From positions 1,089,501-1,153,500 of the forward strand of contig JAJOZX010000483.1 in assembly GCA_023014485.1 (NCBI GenBank): 64,000 nt of DNA, given 5' to 3'. The position numbers and the translations under genes were made by a program. This document shows, one piece after another, positions 1 to 9,662 of this stretch; positions within the stretch are counted from its first letter, which is position 1, and each line of letters opens with the position of its first letter. The notes beneath the pieces are model-generated. The model was not told the DNA's origin. It ran no database searches and saw only the letters and a list, made by a program, of their open reading frames with translations. Source of the DNA: Bathynomus jamesi. Lineage: Eukaryota; Arthropoda; Malacostraca; Isopoda; Cirolanidae.

Positions 1-1
1 C

Positions 2-1066
2 GGGAAGATTATTCCATTTATCAGTTATTTTAAACATAAAGAAGTTTTTAGTGATATTAGTAATGAAACGTCTGCCACGCAACTTAAATCCGTTATTACG
101 AGTATTATTATTATTGAAAGTGAACAATTTGTCAAAATTTATGTTATCGATGTTATTAACGATTTTGAAAACTTCAATAAGCTCCCTCCTTAATCTCCTA
201 GTTTCGAGTGAATGCAAGTCTAACTCTTTAATCCTATCTTCATAAGGCTTGTTGCGCAATGACGGAATCAGTTTCGTGGCACGACGCTTAACCCTTTGTA
301 ACCTATCAATATCCTCACGCAAGTACGGGCACCAAAACTGAACGGCATATTCTAAATGAGGCCTGACTAGGGACTTGTAAAGGGACAATATAATATCCTT
401 CGATTTAAATTCGAAATTACGCGCTATGAAGCCTAACATCCTATTAGCTTTTGCGCAAGACTCCAGGCACTGGTTCCTAAACTTTAAATCCTTAGATACG
501 CGTACGCCTAAATCTACTTCCTCGTCAACGCTCGCTAACTCCCTATCATCCATTGTGTACGTGTAATTATTATTACGAGAACCTATACGCAAAACTTTAC
601 ATTTGTCTACGTTAAATTGCATCTGCCACTTATCCGTCCACTCCATAATCCTATTTACATCGTCTTGGAGCCTATTTCTATCGTCCTCGTTAACAACCTT
701 ACTGCCTATTTTAGTATCGTCCGCGAATTTTGACACGTTACTAGTCAATCCTACATCTATGTTGTTAATGTAAATTACGAATAGCAATGGGCCTAACACT
801 GAACCCTGTGGGACACCGCTACCTACATCCAACCACCCCAATTCACTACCATTAACTACGACCCTCTGCCTCCTAGCACGAAGCCATTCTTCTAACCAGT
901 TAGCTACCTGACCGCGTATACCGTGCACTTTGACCTTCGCAATTAATCTCCTATGCGGAACTGTATCGAACGCCTTCTTAAAATCTAAATAAATAACGTC
1001 AGCCGCTCTATGCCTATCGTATTCGCGCACTATTTCGTTATAAATTCTAACAAAGTTTAAACAAGA
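2..1066 (-). CDS. LINE-A reverse transcriptase, palm, thumb and C-terminal part (partial, runs off the window)
   Basis: Reverse transcriptase of LINE-A, which would copy the element RNA at a nicked target. In order on the minus strand: DVIYLDFKKAFDTVPH (first palm aspartate, about 960-1010), SGVPQGSVLGPLLFVIYIN (about 780-820), FADDTKIG (catalytic DD at 716-721) and the CR1-type tail LVRPHLEYAVQFWCPY (about 300-360), ending at the edge in KITDKWNNLP. Codon phase is identical at 965-967, 716-718 and 14-16, so one frame appears open from about 1066 to the edge. A one-base frameshift near 1066-1075, after QHGF, separates it from the N-terminal part. It could be functional coding sequence apart from its broken upstream half. 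Confidence 0.85.
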
Positions 1067-1378
1067 CCTATGCGTCGAAACCCATGCTGACTACTATTAA
1101 TCAAATCTCTACTTTCTAAGTGATTGATGATACGATCCCTAACTACAGATTCCAAAAGTTTACCGACAGTTGACGTTAAGCTAATGGGCCTATAATTGCT
1201 AGCTACTGCGTGGTCGCCTTTTTTAAAAATAGGCGTGACGTTAGCTAATTTGAAGTCTTCAGGATAATCCCCGTTTCGAATGACTGATTAAAAATCTTCG
1301 TTAAGGGGCCTACGATAACGTCTTTCAAATCTTTCAAATGTCTGGGATAAAAAGCGTCAGGGCCTGGAGCCTTGCTAA
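1067..1378 (-). pseudogene. LINE-A reverse transcriptase N-terminal (fingers) segment, frameshifted
   Basis: On the minus strand from the hAT junction: SKAPGPDAFYPRHLKDL, then IFNQSFETGI, then after a one-base loss near 1264 EDFKLANVTPIFKKGDHAV, NYRPISLTSTVGKLLES and ending INSSQHGF. These are the standard N-terminal RT motifs (KAPGPDG, NYRPISL, QHGF). At least two single-base frameshifts, near 1264 and 1070, break it. The upstream piece continues beyond the nested hAT at 2827. Confidence 0.85.
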
Positions 1379-1386
1379 CTTTTAGC
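1379..1386. repeat. 8-bp target-site duplication (left) of the hAT at 1387-2818
   Basis: The octamer cttttagc stands directly left of the terminus cagtggtgggcac. The same octamer is at 2819-2826, directly right of the other terminus. It is LINE-A coding sequence duplicated by the insertion. An 8-bp duplication is the hAT signature. Confidence 0.95.
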
Positions 1387-2818
1387 CAGTGGTGGGCACC
1401 GTTAACCAAAAAGTTAACTTCGTTAACCGCTAATCCGTTAACCAAAAAGTTAACTTCGTTAACCGTTAATCCGTTAATTCGTTAAACATGTAACGGAAGT
1501 TACCGATAAACCGTTAACGTTAACTTTTATTATAAAAAAAAATGAAAAACACAATATATATAATTTAATTTTCCCTCTTCTTCTCGTTCTCCATTTTGTC
1601 CATGAGATGCATGTTGCCCTTCATGAAAATTAGCATATCAAAGTTTTCATCAGACAGGGATGATCTCTTGGCCCTCAGGATGTCCTTGCCCATAGAGAAC
1701 AAACGCTCCACTGCAGCACTGGAGGGGATGGCTGTGTTGAACTTGATGAACAAGTCCACCAACACTTGCTCACCCAAGAAGGCAGCATCTGTCAGCAGTC
1801 CTTGGAGTTGGTCTCCAGCCAGGTCTTGACCAAGTTCTGGGCCTTGCCCTTGAGTGACCTGTGGCTTCTGCTGCTCTCTTTTGTCTGGATGACAGCAGTG
1901 AAAAAGTCATCCTCCTCCTCCTCCTCCTCGTTGTTGCTGCTGCCTCCACTGTTGCTGCCCACTTCGTTGGACTGCTGCTTCATGGCCTCCTCGACTGTAC
2001 CCTCCATGCTTTTCCTCACCCTGGAAAAACCGGGTAGAAAATAATTATGGAGATTTTAAAGATGTGGTACCTAGAAGTACCGCCAGGACATAAAGGGTTA
2101 AGGTGAAAACGCTCCCATTGTAAGACATCAATTGACTTAATTTATGTCATCAAAGTGACATGAGAATTGAAATCTTACCTGATCAGTTTTATGGTTCTTG
2201 AAATGTATCAAGGAGACTACTAATAAGGTACTCACAGACATATTATAAATATACATGACTTACTTGACAACGATTATTTTTAAATATTCACTAGCACAAA
2301 CATGTTGCGCAAGAGACAGACTGCAAATGAAACGAATGTAGTTATTTGTTGTAATTGTTACATATATATTATTGAAAGTGCCTTAAAATGCTCGTGATAT
2401 TTCTTGGAAGAAGTTGAAACATTCAACTCAAATGGCAAATCTTTCCGCCTGATTTTACAGTCGACCATGTTTTGCTCAAACCAATGCCATAAATAACTAT
2501 CATATTTGGTAAGACACAAATTGTGGCGACGAAACAAATATATCGCCTGATTTTGCACTGCGGAAATGGAAATTCGTTCATCACTATTAACAGTGGCGGA
2601 TTAATTGCGCACCTGCTCAGCACTGAAAATAATATAAACTTTTAAACGTTTATTTATGAATTTTTTGGGTTAACGGACTTGAGTTAACGGAAGTTAAATG
2701 TAACGGAAGTTAATTAGTCCGATAATGATTTTCAAAGTTAACTTAAAAGTTAAATCGTTAACGAAAAAGTTACTTCGTTAATTAACGATTACGGATTAAC
2801 GGTTTGTGCCCAGCTTTG
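1387..2818 (-). mobile_element. hAT DNA transposon (hAT-1, long copy) with 8-bp target duplication
   Basis: Ends are CAGTGGTGGGCAC (left) and, read inward from the right, CAAAGCTGGGCAC. Subterminal regions are packed with GTTAACTTCGTTAACC-like repeats at both ends (1400-1530 and 2660-2805). It holds the 3' part of a transposase gene on the minus strand (1565-2019). A shorter copy of the same element lies at 30493-31435 and lacks that gene segment. Confidence 0.95.
1565..2019 (-). pseudogene. hAT transposase C-terminal fragment (dimerisation region)
   Basis: The piece at 1565-1777 reads FIKFNTAIPSSAAVERLFSM, then KDILRAKRSSLSDENFDMLI. This is the conserved hAT C-terminal dimerisation motif (S-x-x-x-E-R-x-F-S). 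The piece at 1792-2019 holds an acidic run (EEEEEEDDFFTAV) and WLETN, and is joined to the first by a frameshift near 1785. Upstream catalytic parts are missing, so this cannot make an active transposase. Compositional shadows on the plus strand were ignored. Confidence 0.85.
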
Positions 2819-2826
2819 CTTTTAGC

Positions 2827-3113
2827 CTATCGATATAATGCGCAATCTTACCCTCGTAAACAGTTATTTCATCCAAAATAGTCTCGCTACTAAATGGAAC
2901 GATATCGTCCACGTCGGGGACATTATTTACGTGTTCTACAGTAAAAACTGTCGCAAAAATGTTATTGAAAATACCCGCGATCGCCTGAGCGTCAGAAGCC
3001 AAAGCGCCATAACATCCACTAGAGGGCCTATTTTATCTTTTATCGGCTTACGATTCTTAACGTATCCAAAAACTTTTTTGGATTATGTTTACTATCCGCA
3101 GCTATAAGTATCT
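2827..3113 (-). pseudogene. LINE-A linker between endonuclease and RT
   Basis: Minus-strand reading gives ASDAQAIAGIFNNIFATVFT, then SETILDEITVYEGKIAHYID, then RLKAK just before the hAT junction. This is the typical 'FNNFFASVFT...I...L..L...KA.GPDG' linker that leads into the RT of CR1-like LINEs. It joins in sense to SKAPGPD on the far side of the hAT. A frameshift around 3110-3170 separates it from the endonuclease frame. Confidence 0.8.
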
Positions 3114-4199
3114 CTAAATTACGCTTAGCATTCCTAACTGATCTTTTAACCTGACGTCTAAGCTCGATAATCTATTAAAGTTAGCTGCCGTGCCATTGCG
3201 CTTATTAAGTCTATACGCTCTATTACGCTCGTTTATGAACTCGCCTATTTCCCTAGTCCACCACTTGGGCCTACCATGATTTCTAGCGCGCTTGGTCCTA
3301 CGAGGAATAAACTCCCTTTCAGTATTCCTAAAACTTTCTTTAAACGCCACCCAATGCAAATTTGTGTCATTACCCATAAATAAGTTATCCCAGTCCACTA
3401 CTCTCATCCTATCCGCAAAACTATCAAAATTAGCCCTACGAAAATCAGGGACTTCTATTACGTTACTATCCTTAGTGTTTTCTATCAATAACTTAAACCT
3501 AAGAATTTGATGATCACTACATCCTAAACTCTCGCCTACTTCTAAACCTTCGACTATATTCTCGCCGTTCGTCATCACCAAATCTAAAATATTATCACCG
3601 CGCGTTGGTTCGGTAACCATCTGTCGTAAAAAGTTATCTTCCATAAACTCAATCAATCTCAAACCCTCCTCATTACCAGTATAAGTCTCATAATTAACAT
3701 TAGGACAGTTAAAGTCTCCGACAATTATTCTATTCCGATTGTCAATAAAGTTACCAAGATGTGAGTAAAATCTAGTATCTGTATCGAGGGGTTGAACGGG
3801 TGGTCTATAAACAACAGCAAAATTAAAACTAATACTACGCGCCCTAACTTCAACACATATCGCATTAATTGCTGCCAGAAAATCTAACTTAACCTCGATA
3901 GCCCTAAGGGAATTACGAATGTACAGCAAAACGCCTCCACCAATCCTATGTAACCTATCATTAGTAAAGAGTTTAAAACCCAGTATATCAAGTTCCCCCA
4001 AGTCCCGAGTCACGAAATTTAACCACGTTTCAGTGATAGCAACTATATCGTAGTTGCCAGAATAAATTATCGCCTTAAATTCATTTAATTTATTTCTAAT
4101 ACTACGCGCGTTACAATAAAAGACGTTTAAGTTATTTTTTACCACGGGCGGGCGTTTTAAAATATTTTTCACGTCGGGCCCGCGTTCCCGGACCCACAA
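3114..4199 (-). CDS. LINE-A ORF2 endonuclease domain (361 aa)
   Basis: An AP-endonuclease-like (EEP fold) domain that nicks the target DNA. Residue positions in the 361-aa frame: N30 in YCNARS, E57 in AITETWL, Y131 in VVYRPP, D162 and N164 in VGDFNC, D206 in ILDLVMTN, and S228-D229-H230 in the SDH motif. All the metal-binding and catalytic residues of the family are present. After about residue 345 the frame drifts away from the expected LINE linker, which suggests a frameshift. The start overlaps the end of ORF1 by 68 bases in another frame, which is usual for LINE ORF1/ORF2 junctions. Confidence 0.88.
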   Translation of the reverse strand: MWVRERGPDVKNILKRPPVVKNNLNVFYCNARSIRNKLNEFKAIIYSGNYDIVAITETWLNFVTRDLGELDILGFKLFTNDRLHRIGGGVLLYIRNSLRAIEVKLDFLAAINAICVEVRARSISFNFAVVYRPPVQPLDTDTRFYSHLGNFIDNRNRIIVGDFNCPNVNYETYTGNEEGLRLIEFMEDNFLRQMVTEPTRGDNILDLVMTNGENIVEGLEVGESLGCSDHQILRFKLLIENTKDSNVIEVPDFRRANFDSFADRMRVVDWDNLFMGNDTNLHWVAFKESFRNTEREFIPRRTKRARNHGRPKWWTREIGEFINERNRAYRLNKRNGTAANFNRLSSLDVRLKDQLGMLSVI

Positions 4200-4852
4200 C
4201 GTTTAAAGAAGGCTTCGACCTATACAGCTTTCGCACGTTTTCGTCTATTACCCTACCTAGCCTAGCATTACCTATTTCATTAAAATGCACCCCATCTTTT
4301 ATAAAAAGGCTAGGATCACTGAATTCGGACCACAGCTTTACGAAGGGTACATTTTCCTCAGCACAAATCTCTTCTAATTTAGCATTCAAAAATATCGTTT
4401 TAGACGTAATCCTAAGACCCAAACCGTCCCAGGGACCTAATTAACCCCCTATATCTCTCCAAAAGGTCAGGCACTCTCGTATCGGGCCTATACGAGTCGT
4501 TGCCCCCTACTATCGTCACCAACATCGAGTGACGGGAGGCAACGTCAATCCTATCCACTTCGTCTCGAACTCTGTCAACCCTGGCCCCTGGGAGACAGAC
4601 CGTCCTCCGCTTGGTTGGATGACGTTCAACGAACTCTGCGTCCATATGGCGCACTAAAGAGTTCCCAATTAAAATAGTTCCCCCCTCATTCACGTCCTTT
4701 TCCAAATGGGCGAAAGGGTTCGAAACCTCGATAGGGGGGGGGGGATTCCTATCACCTAACGTACGCGGCCTAGCTCCACTCTTAACTTCTCTAAATCCCT
4801 CCCCATCTACTAATCTTGGACTAGCCTTAACCCCTTCCTCAACTCTATCCAA
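4132..4852 (-). pseudogene. LINE-A ORF1 with SGNH-hydrolase (esterase) domain, one frameshift
   Basis: Two minus-strand frames (4412-4852 and 4132-4422) together make one ORF1. The first carries ILIGNSLVRHM (block I, G63-N64-S65), LPGA at 87-90 (block II) and VGGND at 115-119 (block III). The second carries DGVHFNEIGN (block V, D43 and H46). This is the SGNH/GDSL esterase found in ORF1 of many CR1/L2 elements. The frame change lies at 4412-4422. No CCHC knuckle is seen. Upstream (4870-5010) a coiled-coil-like stretch is broken by stops. Confidence 0.82.
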
Positions 4853-5048
4853 CCTTCCCGATAAGCTACCTAACTAGAAACTAGATTATGCATCTCACCC
4901 TTCAAATTACGAACGTCTTCAACGTTAGTATTGGTTCGGCTTTCGTCAACCGTAGCCCTACCCCTGCCTTCATCAAGCGTTGCAAGTCTTTCCGTTATAA
5001 ACAATAAATTTTGTAATCATCAGGTTTTTTTTATTTAATTCCTTGCAA

Positions 5049-5131
5049 GGTGCCTATTCTGGGATTGAGGTTGAACGCAGGTGCTTCATCTGGGATTGAG
5101 GTACATCAGGTGCCTATTCTGGGATTGACCC
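5049..5131. repeat. Short tandem repeat around TTCTGGGATTGAGGT
   Basis: Three imperfect units of caggtgcctattctgggatt type occur at about 5049, 5080 and 5107. No coding or element end is recognised. It lies between the LINE-A 5' end and the mariner at 5496. Confidence 0.7.
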
Positions 5132-5340
5132 GTAACTTATTTTGTATCATCAAGACATTTCAGTTAAAATACAAAATACAAAAAGTTTAATTATGTTTCA
5201 ATGGCGGCAGTCAAACGGAAAAGACCCCAATGTAAATATAAACGCAAGTATATAAAATTCAAAACTTACCAAAAGTAAAGTTGTTAGCAATATGCAAAAT
5301 AGAAGCAATATCAGAGAGCTCAGGAAATGCGTCCGTTCAG

Positions 5341-5473
5341 TACAATATTTAAATACATTTGTTATGTAATGTATTTAGTATTTAAATACATTTTGAAAAT
5401 ATGTAATGTATTTGGTATTTAAATACTTTTTTAAGGAAGTAATGTATTTTGTATTTAATTACATTTAAATAGA
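5341..5473. repeat. AT-rich repeat with palindromic GTATTTAAATAC units
   Basis: Three to four units of about 37-45 bp with the core aatgtatttRGTATTTAAATAC and small variations. Each core is self-complementary. Such arrays are common subterminally in hAT-like elements, but no terminus could be placed here. Confidence 0.6.
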
Positions 5474-5561
5474 TATAATTGAAAGGAATATTCTACAGGG
5501 TGTCCCATAAGTCCGGCATCATAGGAAAAATAATAAAAAAAGGCAAAACAAAAGCTTTTAT

Positions 5562-5963
5562 TTACAGAACGTGCTCAATATGTCCACCATTGTTTTCAAT
5601 ACACAAATTCAGACGTGATACCCAGTCAGCAAGCACACGGTGAATGATGTCAGGAGTAATGGTGTTACATGTCCCAATAATGCGCTGCCGCAAATGTTCA
5701 GCACTCTTAATTTTCTCTGCGTATACCAGCGCTTTCAAGTGGCCCCAGAGATAAAAATCTAGTGGCGTGAGATCCGGGCTTCTAGCTGGCCATTCCACAG
5801 GCCCTCGACGTCCTATCCAATGACCAGGGAATTGTTGGTACAGGTATTCCCTTACTTGGGTGCTGTAATGCGCAGGAGCGCCGTCTTGCTAGAACCATGT
5901 TGGGAAATTTCCTTCTTCGTTCAAGACACTGGGAAATGCTTCTTCCTTGAGCATACGTAGGTA
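5562..5963 (-). pseudogene. Mariner transposase, second and third catalytic aspartates and C-terminus
   Basis: Minus-strand reading: MLKEEAFPSVLNEEGNFPTW, F, stop, QDGAPAHYSTQVREYL, GHWIGRRGPVEWPARSPDLT, PLDFYLWGHLKALVY and the tail CIENNGGHIEHVL. Counting from the D of QDGAPAH to the D of TPLDF gives 41 intervening residues, a DD41D-type spacing. An in-frame TAG lies two codons before the second catalytic aspartate. The gene continues beyond the nested hAT. Confidence 0.85.
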
Positions 5964-7115
5964 CTAGGGTTGCCCGATTTCCCGGCTTTCTCCAATCCCG
6001 GGAAAGCGGGAGCGTAATCGACGAATCCCGGGATCCCGGGAAAGTCCCGGGAAAGCATTGAAAATTGTCTCAGTCCAATATTAAATTTGACTGTTAATTG
6101 TATTCTTTTACCTTGCTAAGAATTAATATTTGAGCCAGAGTTAAGGATAAAAAAAAATTATGTAGATAGCTCCTTTTACTAGAAAACAAAAAACTAAAAT
6201 TAACTCTTTTACTTATATACTTATAAAAAATCTTTTTAATCATAAAAAAACAATTTTAATCTCTTTTATTCAACAAAAATTACTTTCTTACTTAATTCAC
6301 AAAGAAAATAGAGAACTACTTATAATCATAGCTCCTTTTACTAGAAAACAAAAAAACTAAAATTAACTCTTTTATTAATAAAAAATCTTTTTAATCATAA
6401 AAAAAACAATTTTAATCTCTCTTATTTAACAAAAATTACTTTTTTACTTAATTCACAAAGAAAATAGAGAACTACTTATAATATTGCCTCAAGAAACAAA
6501 TGTTGTCGATGGTTTCGTCATTTAATCTCGATCTCAGTTTGGTAACAAAGAGTCCTAGAGCAGAAAAGGCTCTTTCTGCTTCTACTGAAGTAGAAATCAG
6601 AAATCATGCGTTCCCAAAATAACAATTCCCCACTAAATCTAATTTCTATTAACAATTAAAATTTACAATAATAATTTATAACGATAATTTGTTTTGAATA
6701 TTATAGAAAAACTTTTCTTATTTATCTGTAATTTCCATAAATTTCCTTTCAGTCCTGATTTCCTTCAAAATTTCCTTAACTGGATTTTGAAGCCCAAAAT
6801 TTCCTGAAATCAGGAAATTTCTTTGAAAGTGGAAACACTGCTTGGCAGTGGATATATGGCGAAAGATGGCAATTTGTAGTGACGCCATCATTAGGGCGAG
6901 TTTACTCCGTTTACCCAATTTGATCGCGCTAGACGCGCGCGAGTCTGAGCTTTATTTTGATATAAAATTTGTTCTAGTGGACCGATTTTAACCGGGTTTA
7001 AGCATTTATATACAATTTTGTATTAATTTTTTTGTCTGTATCATTATGAAATTCAGAAAAAAATAGTACGGGAATTCCCGGGAAATGTTATGAAATCCAG
7101 GGAGGGCAACCCTAG
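5964..7115 (-). mobile_element. hAT element (hAT-2) nested inside the mariner
   Basis: Ends are ctagggttgccc and gggcaaccctag. Inside both ends are tccCGGGaaa palindromes (5980-6055 and 7070-7085). The octamer gtaggtac borders the left end (5956-5963). It recurs at 7118-7125, offset by a few extra bases. Near-identical AT-rich blocks (cttttactagaaaacaaaaa...) repeat at 6170 and 6330. A transposase C-terminus is at 6472-6599. Confidence 0.85.
6472..6599 (-). pseudogene. hAT-2 transposase C-terminal dimerisation motif
   Basis: The minus strand encodes FLISTSVEAERAFSALGLFV, TKLRSRLNDETIDNICFLRQ and YYK before a stop. S-V-E-A-E-R-A-F-S and the K-L-R-S-R-L-x-D-E block are the hallmark of the hAT C-terminal region. 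A stop lies immediately upstream, so only about 43 residues survive. Confidence 0.85.
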
Positions 7116-7125
7116 TAGGTAGGTA

Positions 7126-7375
7126 CCTCCAGTGACATGTTCATCGAAAAAGAGGGGGCCTATGATGCGATCCTTCCAAATGCCACACCATACCATCACC
7201 CGAGATGCACCTTGTTCCTTTGAAGAGGTATACCAGTGAGGGTTGCTTTGAGACCAGTAGCGGGTGTTCTGTCGATTTATCTCACCATTTCCATAAAAAA
7301 CAGCCTCGTCACTGAACAGAGTGGTGGACGGGAAATTGGCATCCCGAGCATATGAATTATGGTTTGTAGAAATAG
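7126..7375 (-). pseudogene. Mariner transposase, first catalytic aspartate region
   Basis: Minus-strand reading: NHNSYARDANFPSTTLFSDE, AVFYGNGEINRQNTRYWS, then ASRVMVWCGIWKDRIIGPLF and FDEHVTGG. The D of FSDEAVF is the first catalytic residue. This is the upstream half of the gene at 5562-5963, separated by hAT-2. Removing the hAT restores VTGGTYLRMLKEEAF in phase. Confidence 0.85.
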
Positions 7376-7423
7376 AAAAATATGAATTTTTCCTATGATG
7401 CCGGACTTATGGGACACCCTGTA

Positions 7424-7676
7424 GAATGTGCATTTATCCATTTTAAAAATAATTTCAATAACAGTGCGGGAATGTATAAAATTGACAATATCCTGTTAAA
7501 ATACCTTTTCCCTTTAATCAACTCTCGTTAATCATGTGCTAATCTTTTTATTTTTCTGTTCCATTGTACATATGTATATATTTTCGTCATCTCGCCCTCC
7601 CTTGATTCCCTGACGAGGTGTACTTCTGAATACACGAAAGGCCTCGCAATAATTTTTCTTTTTCCCTGTGGGTTTG

Positions 7677-7712
<36 letters not shown>

Positions 7713-8600
7713 TAACCTAATAGTAATTTCGTGCGTCAGTTTCTCTTGACACGAAGGTCAAAACCAAATTCTTAATATTTTTTCCTTATGAACTTTTAAC
7801 TTTCATCACGAATGAGTTTCGAGATTATGTCCCAATCATCAATCATTATTTATTAAGTAATTTTTTTTAAAATTCAGTTTATTGATTGAATTTATAAATA
7901 TTATAAAAGAGAAAAGTTACTTTTCATGCACATTATTAATGCTATTGTTATCATCATACTCATAAAATAAAGAAATCGATTTGATCTTTTGTAATTTAAT
8001 ATTAATTGAGTGATCTTAGATTTTTAGTCTGTGAAATGCATCAAAATTAGAAGGTTGTTTTAGTTTTATTGCAAGGAAGTGACGGAAATAATAATGTTGT
8101 TGTTGTTGTTGTTGGTTTTGTTGTTGTTGTTAAACACCAGATAATTCATGTAAAGTAAAGAATGATTTCTGCCTTGAAAAGGAAGCTTGTCAAATGAATA
8201 ATGACTGAAGGCGAAACTTTTGTTGGAGAAGCTCGTACATCCCCAAGACCCTGTAGTGTTTTTCAAACTGCGCGTGGTGACCCCCCTCCCCTCCCCCGTC
8301 CCCACTGGGACTCTCAAAGAAGGGTTACCAAGATGATCGAGAGACTCGTTTTGGAGAAAATAAAAGAAAATGACAATAGGGTGAGCCAAAAATTAGGGTG
8401 TCATAAGAAGCTAAGACAATCTCGAGGGGGAATCGCAATCTATAAAGATTTGGGAACTGCTGCTTTACATTATAGACGAATTAATGGCGATAATGAATCA
8501 AGGAGGGACAAGTTTACACATGTTGGAAACTTTCTGTGATTTAATAATTTATTTATAGTAAATTTACGTCAAAATTCTTGTGCGTTACCATATCGTACCT
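7424..8600. other. Intergenic AT-rich stretch without recognised gene
   Basis: Contains a (TA)n array at 7679-7707 and a (GTT)n array at 8094-8132. Open frames here (for example 8201-8539 plus) show no family motif. I see no element termini. Confidence 0.6.
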
Positions 8601-8650
8601 AATTATTATATATATATTTTCTTTAATGCATTATTATATATACACAGTAC

Positions 8651-8689
<39 letters not shown>

Positions 8690-8695
<6 letters not shown>

Positions 8696-9620
8696 TGCAG
8701 GAAGGAGGGGCCAAGGGCGAATGCCCGAAAAATGCCCTTCCCATAGAGAAAGAAGAGCCAAAAGTAGGGCCCAGGGTTTTCGAGATGCCTGGACACGCTG
8801 CGTTTGAAAAAATGGAGGTCATAGACAGGGAGAAAGATGGATTGAGGAAAATTGTTCCAGAGTTGACCGATTGAAAATACCGATTAACCCTTGCGTTAGA
8901 GCAGTGGTTCCCAACCTTTTCTGGTTCTCGGCACCCCAGTGCTATCTATCTACTTTCACGGCACCCCTGTGAATTAGCGTTTACCCCTGTTCAACAGCCA
9001 ACCCTGCCAAGTGAGCACCACGTACCTTGAAACAGAGTCCATATCGTTCCTTTATGGGAGTAATAAATTGTGAATTTTGTTTTATTTCAAAATGTCATAC
9101 AAGCCCTCCTGGGAAGAAGTGGCTAAGCGTTGAATTATTGGATAAAATTGAATCTGTAAAGACCAACCCTGAGGAAAGTGTATATTTTCCCAAGATACCT
9201 CGTTGCAATTACAACTTCAATAAAAAAAGTTGAAAAATCAACAATCTACAATAATCTTTGCGGCACCCCTGGGCAATGTCAGTGACACCCCGGTTGAAAA
9301 CCACTGCGTTAGAGAGTTGGACAGAAAAGGAACGAGAAAGTGTCGAAAGTCTGGTGCTGCGTGCTCTCCTTAAAGAAGGAGGCATGCAGTTAGATAGCTC
9401 AGAAGAACAGTGTTCGTTATAATAGCGATAGCGAAGAGAGAGTGAGGCAACATTGCGGCGAAGAGAGAGGGATTGAAGGCAGTCAGTAAGAGGTGGGGAA
9501 TGGATGAAACGAAAAGCCTTTGATTCCACTCGGTCAAGTAGCTGCGTAGTTTGAGCCACCCTACACATGAGAAGTGTACCCCATACAGGGGCAAACAAGA
9601 CCCTGTACAGAGACAGCAAC
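8690..9620 (-). mobile_element. LINE-D 3' fragment (C-terminal coding and tail), split by a hAT MITE
   Basis: The minus-strand pieces 9307-9620 and 8697-8901 join once the MITE is removed. The first encodes TQLLDRVESKAFRFIHSPPL, TDCLQSLSLRRNVASLSLRY and LRRARSTRLSTLSRSFSVQL. The second encodes LWNNFPQSIFLPVYDL and FKRSVSRHL. These are the shared C-terminal motifs of a widespread LINE RT group. The 3' end is ...TTCCTGCATAAA followed by (TA)n at 8612-8690. It is truncated at its 5' side near 9620. Related 3' ends occur at 45033-45200 and 57330-57440. Confidence 0.85.
8902..9306. mobile_element. hAT MITE inserted in LINE-D, with 8-bp target duplication
   Basis: Termini are CAGTGGTTCCCAACC on the left and, read inward from the right, CAGTGGTTTTCAACC. 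The octamer cgttagag stands at 8894-8901 and again at 9307-9314. There is no transposase. Internal GGCACCCC repeats lie near both ends. These features fit a non-autonomous hAT. Confidence 0.95.
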
Positions 9621-9662
9621 TGAGTAGGTGTGAAGAAACTGCGGAGCTGGTATAAGTATATA

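Larger units (their letters stand above)
1..5012 (-). mobile_element. LINE-A, CR1/L2-like non-LTR retrotransposon, interrupted by a hAT
   Basis: Read on the minus strand, the order is ORF1 with an SGNH-hydrolase (4852 to 4132), AP-type endonuclease (4199 to 3114), linker (3002 to 2827) and reverse transcriptase (1386 to 1 and beyond the window edge). This is the gene order of CR1/L2-group LINEs. A hAT element at 1387-2818 splits the RT just before its KAPGPD motif and duplicates 8 bases of the LINE. Only a few frameshifts are visible, so the copy is fairly young. The 3' end lies outside the window. The 5' limit near 5012 is set by loss of recognisable coding sequence and is approximate. Confidence 0.9.
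5496..7421 (-). mobile_element. Mariner-type DNA transposon (DD41D spacing) with TA duplication
   Basis: Both ends read CAGGGTGTCCCATAAGTCCG inward, and the terminal inverted repeats are about 36 bp. Both sit beside TA (5494-5495 and 7422-7423). The minus-strand transposase is present from the first catalytic region to the C-terminus, but the N-terminal helix-turn-helix half is absent: only about 50 bases separate the right end from the first coding motif. A hAT at 5964-7115 is nested in the coding region. Confidence 0.92.

Noticed and set aside
1596..2044. Plus-strand frames with serine-rich product
   Set aside because: They are antisense to the hAT transposase fragment; the serine run is the complement of the acidic repeat.
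5049..5131. CRISPR-like or satellite array
   Set aside because: Only three imperfect units with irregular spacing; a short tandem repeat at most.
8201..8539. 112-codon plus-strand frame
   Set aside because: No recognisable domain, proline-rich start from a CCCCTCCC tract, no relatives in the window, and no supporting context.
8578..8874. Plus-strand open frame of 98 codons after a (TA)n array
   Set aside because: It is the complement of the LINE-D C-terminal coding sequence (minus strand LWNNFPQS...FKRSVSRHL); its start is translated TA repeat.
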